A DNA stretch of 14,172 bases, from assembly GCA_002715785.1 (NCBI GenBank), contig PBAA01000036.1:1-14172 (forward strand), written 5' to 3'. Positions within the stretch are counted from its first letter, which is position 1; each line of letters starts with the position of its first letter. This document shows, piece by piece, positions 1 to 6,052 of this stretch. This DNA is from Gammaproteobacteria bacterium (GTDB lineage Bacteria > Pseudomonadota > Gammaproteobacteria > Pseudomonadales > Azotimanducaceae). A program made the translations under genes and the position numbers. The notes under the pieces were generated by a model. The model was not told the DNA's origin, did no database searches, and was given only the letters and a program-made list of their open reading frames with translations.

Positions 1-347
1 TTGAAGAGGTTAAAGAAGAAGAACCAGTAGTTGAAGAGATTAAAGAAGAAGAGCCATTAGTTGAAGAGGTTAAAGAAGAAGAACCAGTAGTTGAAGAGAT
101 TAAAGAAGAAGAACCAGTAGTTGAAGAGATTAAAGAAGAAGAGCCAGTAGTTGAAGAGGTTAAAGAAGAAGAGCCATTAGTTGAAGAGATTAAAGAAGAA
201 GAGCCATTAGTTGAAGAGATTAAAGAAGAAGAACCAGTAGTTGAAGAGGTTAAAGAAGAAAAACCAATAGAAGCAAAAGTTAAACCAGAAGGCTTTATGT
301 CTAAAGTTAGAGGGCTTTTTGGAAGGTTTAAAAAGAAAGATAAGTAA
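1..347 (+). CDS. C-terminal part of an unidentified acidic repeat protein (5' end off the window)
   Basis: The frame starting at base 3 is open from the window edge to a TAA at 345-347; no start lies in the window. It encodes nine tandem ten-residue units of the form EE(V/I)KEEEP(V/L)V, the last one degenerate (EEVKEEKPIE). A linker AKVKPE and a short basic, amphipathic-looking tail, GFMSKVRGLFGRFKKKDK, follow. The repeat part is extremely Glu-rich, so it is likely extended or helical; the tail has the look of a membrane- or nucleic-acid-contacting helix (inference). I do not recognise the family. The DNA is A-rich and uses AAA, GAA and GTT/ATT codons, unlike the balanced composition of all the genes to its right. 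It converges on the tRNA gene with only 9 bases between. It may not belong to the same genome as the rest of the window. Confidence 0.75.
   Translation, partial: EEVKEEEPVVEEIKEEEPLVEEVKEEEPVVEEIKEEEPVVEEIKEEEPVVEEVKEEEPLVEEIKEEEPLVEEIKEEEPVVEEVKEEKPIEAKVKPEGFMSKVRGLFGRFKKKDK
3..272 (+). repeat. Tandem array of nine 30-bp units, in frame
   Basis: The period is exactly 30 bp, so the reading frame is kept. Units begin at 3, 33, 63, 93, 123, 153, 183, 213 and 243. Apart from the last, units differ at only three positions: GTT or ATT at codon 3, GAA or GAG at codon 7, GTA or TTA at codon 9. Units 1 and 3 are identical, as are 2 and 7, and 4 and 8. This shuffled pattern fits expansion by unequal crossing-over or slippage. 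The array runs off the left edge, so its true length is unknown, and short reads could easily have collapsed it. Confidence 0.95.
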
Positions 348-356
348 TATTAAGAG

Positions 357-439
357 TGCCTACGACTGGATTCGAACCAGCACGTTCAAAGAACACTACC
401 CCCTCAAGGTAGCGTGTCTACCAATTTCACCACTTCGGC
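357..439 (-). tRNA. tRNA-Leu(GAG), acceptor stem not self-consistent
   Basis: Read on the minus strand, this is a class II tRNA of 83 nt. The D stem is GTG/CAC, and the anticodon stem CTACC/GGTAG encloses loop TTGAGGG with anticodon GAG (leucine, codons CUC/CUU). A variable arm GTTC-TTT-GAAC and a T stem GCTGG/CCAGT around TTCGAAT complete it. A tRNA-Leu(GAG) just after secG is the usual gammaproteobacterial arrangement. Two things are wrong. The 5' acceptor arm GCCGAAG does not pair properly with the 3' arm CGTAGGC (mismatches 4:69 and 6:67). A73 is followed by CTC rather than an encoded CCA. All internal stems pair well. The gene may be a join of two different tRNA-Leu genes rather than one functional gene. 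Confidence 0.85.
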
Positions 440-441
440 AT

Positions 442-876
442 CTAGAAAGAATTTGGAACGTCGGATTCTGCATCGGTCGGTTGCGGCGAGAGGGAGGGAA
501 ATTCATCTCCCGGATCCACAGATTCTCTCGACTCCTCGCTTTCACCACCACTAGGGAAATCGCGTCCTGACTGCAAGGATGGATCTTCTACTACGGAATC
601 CGGCATCCCGATCCCTCTAATAGTATCCGCCTTTTCTCTCGCGGCGTACGCGAGCCCGAACGCAATAAGGAAAAACCCAATCGCCAACCACGCTGTCGCC
701 TTCGTAATAAAAGACGTTGTGCCCTGCGCTCCGAAAAGGGTATTCGCTGAACCGCTACCGAAAGCCGCTCCTATGTCCGCTCCTTTGCCTTGCTGCAAAA
801 GCACTAATGCAGCAAGCGCTATCGCATCTATGATAAGTAGTATCAATAAGACTACTTCGAGCGTATCAATATTCAA
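442..876 (-). CDS. secG: Protein-export membrane protein SecG
   Basis: Small subunit of the SecYEG translocon, which aids SecA-driven export across the inner membrane. The 144-residue product has two membrane segments (about residues 7-27 and 59-78) around the conserved loop LLQQGKGADIGAAFGSGS and NTLFGAQG, typical of SecG. After the second segment comes an acidic, Ser/Pro/Glu-rich tail of about 60 residues, making it longer than the 110-residue Escherichia protein. The start is a TTG whose last bases overlap the tpiA stop (TTGA, 873-876). No ATG or GTG is available upstream in frame or in the first membrane segment, so translation is probably coupled to tpiA. The TAG stop lies only 2 bases before the tRNA gene. 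Confidence 0.93.
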   Translation of the reverse strand: MNIDTLEVVLLILLIIDAIALAALVLLQQGKGADIGAAFGSGSANTLFGAQGTTSFITKATAWLAIGFFLIAFGLAYAAREKADTIRGIGMPDSVVEDPSLQSGRDFPSGGESEESRESVDPGDEFPSLSPQPTDAESDVPNSF

Positions 877-1616
877 TGCGATGCAGCTCTACATATCTTG
901 GTAAATTCTTTGAATTCAAGCGAAGCGCCTCCAACTAGTCCGCCGTCGATATCCCTTTCAGCAAATAGCTCCGACGCATTGCTCGCTTTAACACTACCGC
1001 CGTACAAAACCCTAGTGTTTCTCGCGGTCGTTGCATCGGATTTTGCCAGAACAGCTCTGATAAACGCGTGCATTGATTGCGCTTGAGCCGGGCTCGCCGT
1101 TTCTCCTGTGCCTATTGCCCAAACCGGTTCATAAGCAATAACCGCGTTCGCGAAGGCCTTAATTCCGGCAGTTCTCAAAATTGAACCAATCTGTTTCGCA
1201 ACGACAGACTCTGCCCTACCATCCAGTCTTTCTTCCCGAGATTCACCCACACACAATACTGGCGTAAGTCCAGCTTGTTGGCACGTAGTGAATTTTTCAG
1301 CAATTAACCCGTCGGTTTCGCCAAATAAACTACGTCTTTCCGAGTGTCCAACTAGGCTATAGGTAGCTCCAGAATCTACCGCCATTTCAGCCCCGATTTC
1401 TCCGGTGTACGCTCCGGAATTCACATGACAGACGTCCTGCACGCCAACCGAAATGGAACGGCTTACAAAACCTTCCATCAGCATCGACGTGTAAAGAAAG
1501 GGAGGGAAAAAAACGACGTCAACCGAGCCATCAACATCAAAGTGCTCCACGAATTCACGGCAAATAGCCCTGGAACCATTCATCTTCCAATTGGCTGCAA
1601 CCATTGGCGCACGCAC
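873..1616 (-). CDS. tpiA: Triosephosphate isomerase
   Basis: Interconverts dihydroxyacetone phosphate and glyceraldehyde 3-phosphate in glycolysis and gluconeogenesis; cytoplasmic TIM barrel. The GTG start at 1616 gives VRAPMVAANWKMNG, which aligns end to end with known TpiA N-termini (MRxPLVAGNWKM). It is preceded by GGTGGAAG, and the length of 247 residues is normal. A longer reading to 1688 would overlap glmM and add a non-conserved extension; an ATG at 1604 is the second-best start. Catalytic residues are visible: Lys11 in ANWKMNG, His91 in SLVGHSERR and Glu163 in AYEPVWAIGTG. Phosphate-binding YGGSV and GGLVGGASL lie near the C-terminus. It lies 49 bp after glmM and overlaps secG by 4 bp. 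Confidence 0.96.
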   Translation of the reverse strand: MRAPMVAANWKMNGSRAICREFVEHFDVDGSVDVVFFPPFLYTSMLMEGFVSRSISVGVQDVCHVNSGAYTGEIGAEMAVDSGATYSLVGHSERRSLFGETDGLIAEKFTTCQQAGLTPVLCVGESREERLDGRAESVVAKQIGSILRTAGIKAFANAVIAYEPVWAIGTGETASPAQAQSMHAFIRAVLAKSDATTARNTRVLYGGSVKASNASELFAERDIDGGLVGGASLEFKEFTKICRAASH

Positions 1617-1665
1617 CGTTCTTCCACCAGCCGCAAAGGGCTCCGGATAGTAGCAAGCACATTCC

Positions 1666-3033
1666 TTATTGTGAACGCGAAATTCCAATCTCCGTGTTTA
1701 CTGCGGCAAGCGCGACCGACACAATTCTCTCCGCATAAAGGCGGGCGTCAGTAGAGTTCTTCCCTTCAACCATAACCCGCAACAATGGCTCGGTACCCGA
1801 TGGACGAACCAATACTCGGCCATCTTTCCCTAACCGTCCTTCGACATCGCGAATTGACTTGATCACGTCGGGATGGGCCACGACGGTGCCTGGATCTTTC
1901 ACAGTAACGTTAATCATTTCTTGAGGAATTTTCGTCATTCCACTCGTCAGGTCTGATAGAGATCGATTTTGCATGATCATCGCGACAAGTACCTGGAGAG
2001 AGGAAACGATCCCATCGCCCGTCGTCGACCAGTCCAGACCGACAATATGCCCCGAACTTTCACCACCTAAGATCCAGCCTTTGTCACGCATTAGCTCGAC
2101 CACATGGCGGTCACCGACCTTTGCTCTCTCGAACGGAATGCCTATGTCTTCAAACGCTTGCTGGAGTCCGCCGTTGGACATTTCAGTTCCGACAACTCCA
2201 CCAGAAAATCGACTCCGCAATTGCATTGAAAGAGCAATTACGTAAAGAAGTTCGTCACCGTCGACAATCTCACCCTCAGAACCGACCATTATTACGCGGT
2301 CGCCATCTCCATCGAGCGCTATACCTACATCCGCGTTCATCTCCAAAACCTTTTCACACAGATGCTCAGGATGCATTGATCCGCAATTCTCATTGATATT
2401 CGATCCATCAGGATCAGCGGAAATTGTAGTGACATCGGCGCCTAGTTCACGATACACAGGCGGCGCTACGGCATAGGTCGCGCCATTTGCGCAATCCAAA
2501 ACAACCTTTAGGCCATCGAATCGTATCCGAGAATCAACCGTTCCTTTGCAGAACTCAATATATCGGCCGCGAGCATCGTCGACGCGAAAGACGTGGCCCA
2601 AATTCGAAGCGCTAATGGAAGAAAGAGGAGTATTGAGTTGTCGTTCAATCAATTGCTCCATCTCATCACCGAGCTTGTTTGCTTCAGCATCGAAGAACTT
2701 AACCCCGTTATCATCAAAAGGATTGTGCGAAGCACTTATGACAACGCCCATATCGCCCCGCATCGTACGCGTCATATACGCGACTGCGGGAGTAGGAATC
2801 GGACCCAGCAGCGCGACGTCAACTCCGACGGCTGAGAACCCTGCTTCCAGCGCAGATTCCAGCATGTAACCGGAATTTCTTGTGTCCTTCCCAAGAACTA
2901 CTAACGGTCTTCGGTCGCTTGTTCGAAGAGTGTTACCGACGGACGACCCAAGTTTCAAAAAGAAATCGGGGTTAATAAGGTCGTCACCGACGCGTCCACG
3001 AATGCCGTCGGTTCCGAAAAACTTTTTACTCAA
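1666..3033 (-). CDS. glmM: Phosphoglucosamine mutase
   Basis: Converts glucosamine 6-phosphate to glucosamine 1-phosphate, on the way to UDP-N-acetylglucosamine for peptidoglycan and lipopolysaccharide. The TTG start at 3033 gives a protein beginning SKKFFGTDGIRGRVGD after the initiator, matching family N-termini, with a strong GGGAGGT upstream. The open frame continues to 3081 but adds only non-conserved residues and no ATG. The product is 455 residues (Escherichia 445). The phosphoserine loop ISASHNP has the catalytic Ser at 102, the metal loop DGDGDR is at 241-246, then GGESSGH and the C-terminal phosphate-binding RPSGTEPLLRV. folP, which usually sits between ftsH and glmM, is missing. A weak promoter may lie in the 121-bp gap. 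Confidence 0.97.
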   Translation of the reverse strand: MSKKFFGTDGIRGRVGDDLINPDFFLKLGSSVGNTLRTSDRRPLVVLGKDTRNSGYMLESALEAGFSAVGVDVALLGPIPTPAVAYMTRTMRGDMGVVISASHNPFDDNGVKFFDAEANKLGDEMEQLIERQLNTPLSSISASNLGHVFRVDDARGRYIEFCKGTVDSRIRFDGLKVVLDCANGATYAVAPPVYRELGADVTTISADPDGSNINENCGSMHPEHLCEKVLEMNADVGIALDGDGDRVIMVGSEGEIVDGDELLYVIALSMQLRSRFSGGVVGTEMSNGGLQQAFEDIGIPFERAKVGDRHVVELMRDKGWILGGESSGHIVGLDWSTTGDGIVSSLQVLVAMIMQNRSLSDLTSGMTKIPQEMINVTVKDPGTVVAHPDVIKSIRDVEGRLGKDGRVLVRPSGTEPLLRVMVEGKNSTDARLYAERIVSVALAAVNTEIGISRSQ

Positions 3034-3036
3034 ATT

Positions 3037-3043
3037 ACCTCCC
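3037..3043 (-). promoter_or_regulatory. Ribosome binding site that fixes the glmM TTG start
   Basis: The minus strand reads GGGAGGT here, three bases before TTG at 3033-3031. It is the strongest Shine-Dalgarno match in the window. Together with the conserved FFGTDGIRG just after, it supports TTG as the real start although the frame stays open 48 bases further upstream. Confidence 0.75.
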
Positions 3044-3072
3044 GTTGAAAAAGAGGACCGTGTGGCGATCGG

Positions 3073-3101
3073 ATTAAGCAAATCTCAGAGCTTTTTCCCA
3101 A
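3073..3101 (-). promoter_or_regulatory. Candidate sigma70 promoter for glmM-tpiA-secG-tRNA
   Basis: On the minus strand TTGGGA (3101-3096) and CTTAAT (3078-3073) are separated by exactly 17 bases; each hexamer matches four of six consensus positions. The site sits in the ftsH-glmM gap and would give a leader of about 30-35 nt. The match is weak, and readthrough from ftsH is equally possible. No intrinsic terminator was seen after ftsH. Confidence 0.3.
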
Positions 3102-3154
3102 CAAAACGGCGAATTTGAAGCTCAATAAACGATCGGCACAGCGTGGTGCGTAGT

Positions 3155-5062
3155 CTAAGTTTCCTCTAGAGGATCTCCGACGGAACCGGGTTGACTGTCT
3201 TTTTCGTCATCAGTTTTCGAAGTATTCGCGCCGTCATCGGGTGCTCTCGGCTTAGCTCCCGCCATTATGTCTTCTGCTTGAGCCGGCGATAGTGTTTCGT
3301 ACTCCATCAGCGCATCAGCCATAACGTGAAGTTTTTCAATGTTTTCTTCCAGAATCTCTTTCGCTCTTTTATAACAGCCATCGATTATTTTTTTGATCTC
3401 TTCGTCTATTTCGCGCGCGGTCTGAGAAGAAATCGATTTCGATTGCGAGCCAGCGGACATGCCTAGAAACACTTCTCCTTCGTCATCGTCATACTTCAGT
3501 GGGCCCATCCTTTCGGATAGCCCCCACTTAGTGACCATGTTACGCGCGAGCTGAGTAGCTCGATCAATATCGTTCGATGCTCCAGTAGTTACACCATCCG
3601 GGCCACTAATAAGTTCCTCCGCAATACGACCGCCAAATAAAGAGCAAATCTGGGACTCTACCGACCGTCGACTGTGGCTATAGCGATCTTCCTCTGGTAA
3701 AAACATGGTGACACCGAGTGCGCGCCCCCGTGGAACGATGGTGATTTTATATAGTTGATCGTGGTCGGGGACCGAATACCCGACGATTGCATGCCCAGCC
3801 TCGTGATACGCCGTGTTCCGTTTTTCTTTCTCGGACATCACCATAGACTTACGTTCCGCGCCCATCATGACCTTATCTTTGGCCTTTTCGAAATCCTCCA
3901 TTTCAACCAAACGTTTGCCACCTCGGGCCGCAAAAAGTGCAGCTTCATTAATAATATTTTCCAAGTCGGCGCCAGAAAACCCCGGGGTTCCACGCGCCAA
4001 GATCGACGGATCAACGTCATCTGAAATCGGAACTTTCCGCATGTGAACGTTCAATATCTGTTCTCGTCCACGAATGTCCGGCAGGGAGACAACGACTTGC
4101 CGATCAAAGCGACCCGGCCTCAACAATGCTGGATCGAGGACGTCCGGCCTATTCGTAGCAGCGATAACGATGACGCCATTATTCGGCTCGAACCCATCCA
4201 TCTCCACCAACAGTTGATTGAGCGTTTGTTCGCGTTCATCGTGACCACCGCCGAGGCCCGCTCCTCGGTGGCGTCCTACCGCGTCGATTTCATCAATAAA
4301 TATGATGCAGGGAGCCTGTTTCTTGGCCTGCTCAAACATATCGCGTACGCGCGAGGCACCGACACCAACAAACATCTCGACAAAGTCCGACCCCGAAATA
4401 GTAAAAAAGGGAACTTTGGCTTCGCCGGCTATTGCCTTAGCGAGTAACGTCTTGCCCGTTCCAGGCGGGCCAACCATAAGCGTCCCACGTGGAATACGAC
4501 CACCTAACCGTTGAAACTTACCCGGGTCCATGAGGAATTCAACGAGCTCTTGCACATCTTCCTTAGCTTCGTCGACGCCCGCGACATCAGCAAAAGTAGT
4601 CTTGATTTGATCTTCAGATAGTAAACGCGCTTTACTTTTGCCAAATGCCATAGGGCCACCTCGACCCCCAACACCGCCCTGCATTTGTCTCATAAAAAGC
4701 ATGAAGACAGCGATAATGATCAGGATCGGAAAGCTTGCGATCAGTAGCTGAGTCCAAAAACCTTCTGTTTCGGCCTCTTTTCCAATGATCTCTACGTCGT
4801 GTTCCAACAAATCGTCTAGTAGTTTCGGATCCTGGGCAGGGAGAATGACCTTAAAACGAGAACTATCCTTTCGAAGTACGGTTATATATTCATGTTGACC
4901 ATCAAATTCGACTTCACGAATCTCGTTACGGTTTACCTGCTCAATAAAGTCAGAATAGCTCTTTTCCTGCGGTTCACTCACCCCGCTGAAATTGTTAAAT
5001 ACAGTCAGCAAGACCGCGGCGATAATTAGCCAAAGTAGGAGATTTTTTCCCATATCGTTCAA
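3155..5062 (-). CDS. ftsH: ATP-dependent zinc metalloprotease FtsH
   Basis: Inner-membrane AAA+ protease that degrades misassembled membrane proteins and regulatory proteins. The 635-residue product has an N-terminal membrane segment (about 7-24), a periplasmic domain, and a second membrane segment (about 103-124). The AAA+ domain carries Walker A GPPGTGKT (198-205), Walker B IIFIDEID (about 253) and the second region of homology ending LLRPGRFDRQ. The zinc-binding HEAGH is at 420-424. The TTG start at 5062 is chosen because AGAGGA lies 7 bases upstream and the resulting MNDM-KNL N-terminus is what Pseudomonas FtsH shows; an ATG three codons later (5053) is the alternative. The C-terminal tail is acidic and variable, as usual. 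Both usual neighbours, rlmE upstream and folP downstream, are absent. Confidence 0.98.
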   Translation of the reverse strand: MNDMGKNLLLWLIIAAVLLTVFNNFSGVSEPQEKSYSDFIEQVNRNEIREVEFDGQHEYITVLRKDSSRFKVILPAQDPKLLDDLLEHDVEIIGKEAETEGFWTQLLIASFPILIIIAVFMLFMRQMQGGVGGRGGPMAFGKSKARLLSEDQIKTTFADVAGVDEAKEDVQELVEFLMDPGKFQRLGGRIPRGTLMVGPPGTGKTLLAKAIAGEAKVPFFTISGSDFVEMFVGVGASRVRDMFEQAKKQAPCIIFIDEIDAVGRHRGAGLGGGHDEREQTLNQLLVEMDGFEPNNGVIVIAATNRPDVLDPALLRPGRFDRQVVVSLPDIRGREQILNVHMRKVPISDDVDPSILARGTPGFSGADLENIINEAALFAARGGKRLVEMEDFEKAKDKVMMGAERKSMVMSEKEKRNTAYHEAGHAIVGYSVPDHDQLYKITIVPRGRALGVTMFLPEEDRYSHSRRSVESQICSLFGGRIAEELISGPDGVTTGASNDIDRATQLARNMVTKWGLSERMGPLKYDDDEGEVFLGMSAGSQSKSISSQTAREIDEEIKKIIDGCYKRAKEILEENIEKLHVMADALMEYETLSPAQAEDIMAGAKPRAPDDGANTSKTDDEKDSQPGSVGDPLEET

Positions 5063-5101
5063 AGACTTATCCTCTTAGCACGCAGTGCCAGGACTTCATT
5101 T

Positions 5102-5124
5102 TTGGGGCCCAATAGACTATACCA
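5102..5124 (-). promoter_or_regulatory. Candidate extended -10 promoter for ftsH
   Basis: The minus strand reads TGGTATAGT (5124-5116), an extended -10 element with five of six matches in the hexamer; no good -35 element lies 16-18 bases upstream, which extended -10 promoters can tolerate. Transcription would start near 5109, giving a leader of about 47 nt. An interrupted palindrome, TTGGG-G-CCCAA (5102-5112), covers the predicted start and could be an operator or chance. No convincing plus-strand promoter for yhbY was found in the 201-bp gap. Confidence 0.45.
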
Positions 5125-5263
5125 GGTAATTAATTCCGGCTATGGATCAATATGTGGGCGGAATGAGACGTTACAAGTGGTAGGTTGTCCCCAGCTTCCC
5201 AAACGAACACGTCGGTTCGGTTCAACAACTTCGACAGGTCAATTTAACTGACATAAGTGGGTC

Positions 5264-5560
5264 ATGGACACTAAAGTACTAAAGGCGATTGCCCATCATC
5301 TAGAACCCATCGTAACCATTGGCGATAACGGATTATCAAGCGGCGTTATTGCCGAACTGAAACGCGCCATATCAGACCACGAATTGATCAAAGTGCGATT
5401 GAACGTTGGGGATCGAAAATTACGACGAGAACTCGCCAACGATGTCGCGGAGCTCCTATGTGCGGATTTAGTTCAGCAAATAGGAAAGATCTTCGTGGTG
5501 TATCAACCCACTAAACAAAGTCGCCCTGCGCGCTCAAACATAACGCGTTTCGGGCATTAG
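5264..5560 (+). CDS. yhbY: CRM-domain ribosome assembly factor YhbY
   Basis: A 98-residue RNA-binding protein of the CRM (YhbY) family, which associates with pre-50S ribosomal particles in Escherichia (97 residues there). The fold's signature is visible: KAIAHHLEPIVTIGDNGLS with the GDNG loop (GxxG type), followed by the helix and HELIKVRL strand typical of the family. The ATG at 5264 matches the usual start; the upstream sequence AAGTGGG is only a weak ribosome binding site. It is the only plus-strand housekeeping gene here, divergent from ftsH and convergent with greA 18 bp away, as in Escherichia and Pseudomonas. rlmE, normally between it and ftsH, is missing. Confidence 0.95.
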   Translation: MDTKVLKAIAHHLEPIVTIGDNGLSSGVIAELKRAISDHELIKVRLNVGDRKLRRELANDVAELLCADLVQQIGKIFVVYQPTKQSRPARSNITRFGH

Positions 5561-5578
5561 CGACCTAAAAAACTGAGT

Positions 5579-6052
5579 TCAAAGATGTTCAACCGTATCG
5601 ATTTCGTATTCGTGTTCACCATCGGGTGACTTAACGACCACGATATCGCCCAGCAATTTACCGATCATCGCTCTCGCCATCGGAGATAACACCGAGATCG
5701 TATCTTCTTTAATGTCCGCTTCATCTTCTCCGACGATTTTGTATCGTGCTTCCCGACTACTACCTTCTTCAACCAACGTTACAGTACAGCCAAATACAAC
5801 CTTTCCACTTGGACTGATCTTTGTGACGTCGATAACCTGAGCGTCACCAAGTTTGGCTTCGATCTCCTGTATCCGCCCTTCCGTGAAGCCCTGTTGCTCC
5901 TTCGCCGCATGATATTCAGCGTTCTCGCGCAAGTCTCCATGTTCTCGAGCCGCAGCAATCGCACTGGTCACAGACGGCCGCACGACGCTTTTGAGATGCG
6001 TCAATTCCTTCCGCAGTTTTGCTTCACCCTCTACGGTCATCGGCGTGGTCAC
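5579..6052 (-). CDS. greA: Transcription elongation factor GreA
   Basis: Binds the secondary channel of RNA polymerase and stimulates cleavage of backtracked transcripts. The 157-residue product has the N-terminal coiled coil with the conserved acidic-tip segment EHGDLRENAEYHAAKEQQG and a C-terminal FKBP-like domain (IVGEDEAD, SPMARAMIGK). The GTG start at 6052 overlaps the carB stop (GTGA), has GAGGA eight bases upstream, and gives MTTPMT, close to the Escherichia start MQAIPMT. An ATG four codons later (6040) is the alternative. The overlap indicates co-transcription and translational coupling with carB; carB-greA linkage is known from Pseudomonas. No intrinsic terminator is visible in the 18 bp before convergent yhbY. 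Confidence 0.97.
   Translation of the reverse strand: MTTPMTVEGEAKLRKELTHLKSVVRPSVTSAIAAAREHGDLRENAEYHAAKEQQGFTEGRIQEIEAKLGDAQVIDVTKISPSGKVVFGCTVTLVEEGSSREARYKIVGEDEADIKEDTISVLSPMARAMIGKLLGDIVVVKSPDGEHEYEIDTVEHL

Noticed and set aside
1..272. The tandem repeats as a CRISPR array or a set of protein-binding iterons
   Set aside because: There are no spacers; the 30-bp units are directly abutting, in frame and coding, and differ mainly at conservative codon changes.
357..439. The tRNA as an integration site (attachment site) of a mobile element
   Set aside because: No integrase, no duplicated tRNA 3' end and no phage-like genes are in the window, and the acceptor stem is broken rather than restored.
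1617..1688. N-terminal extension of tpiA to 1688, overlapping glmM
   Set aside because: Known TpiA proteins begin just where the GTG at 1616 places the start; the extension is not conserved.
3034..3081. N-terminal extension of glmM to 3081
   Set aside because: It adds 16 non-conserved residues, has no ATG, and ignores the strong GGGAGGT before the TTG at 3033.
3162..3173. Perfect 12-bp palindrome TCCTCTAGAGGA
   Set aside because: It lies inside the last codons of ftsH, encodes the reading frame normally and has no loop or T-run, so chance is sufficient.
5561..5578. Bidirectional terminator between convergent yhbY and greA
   Set aside because: The 18-bp gap has an A-run but no inverted repeat that could form a stem.
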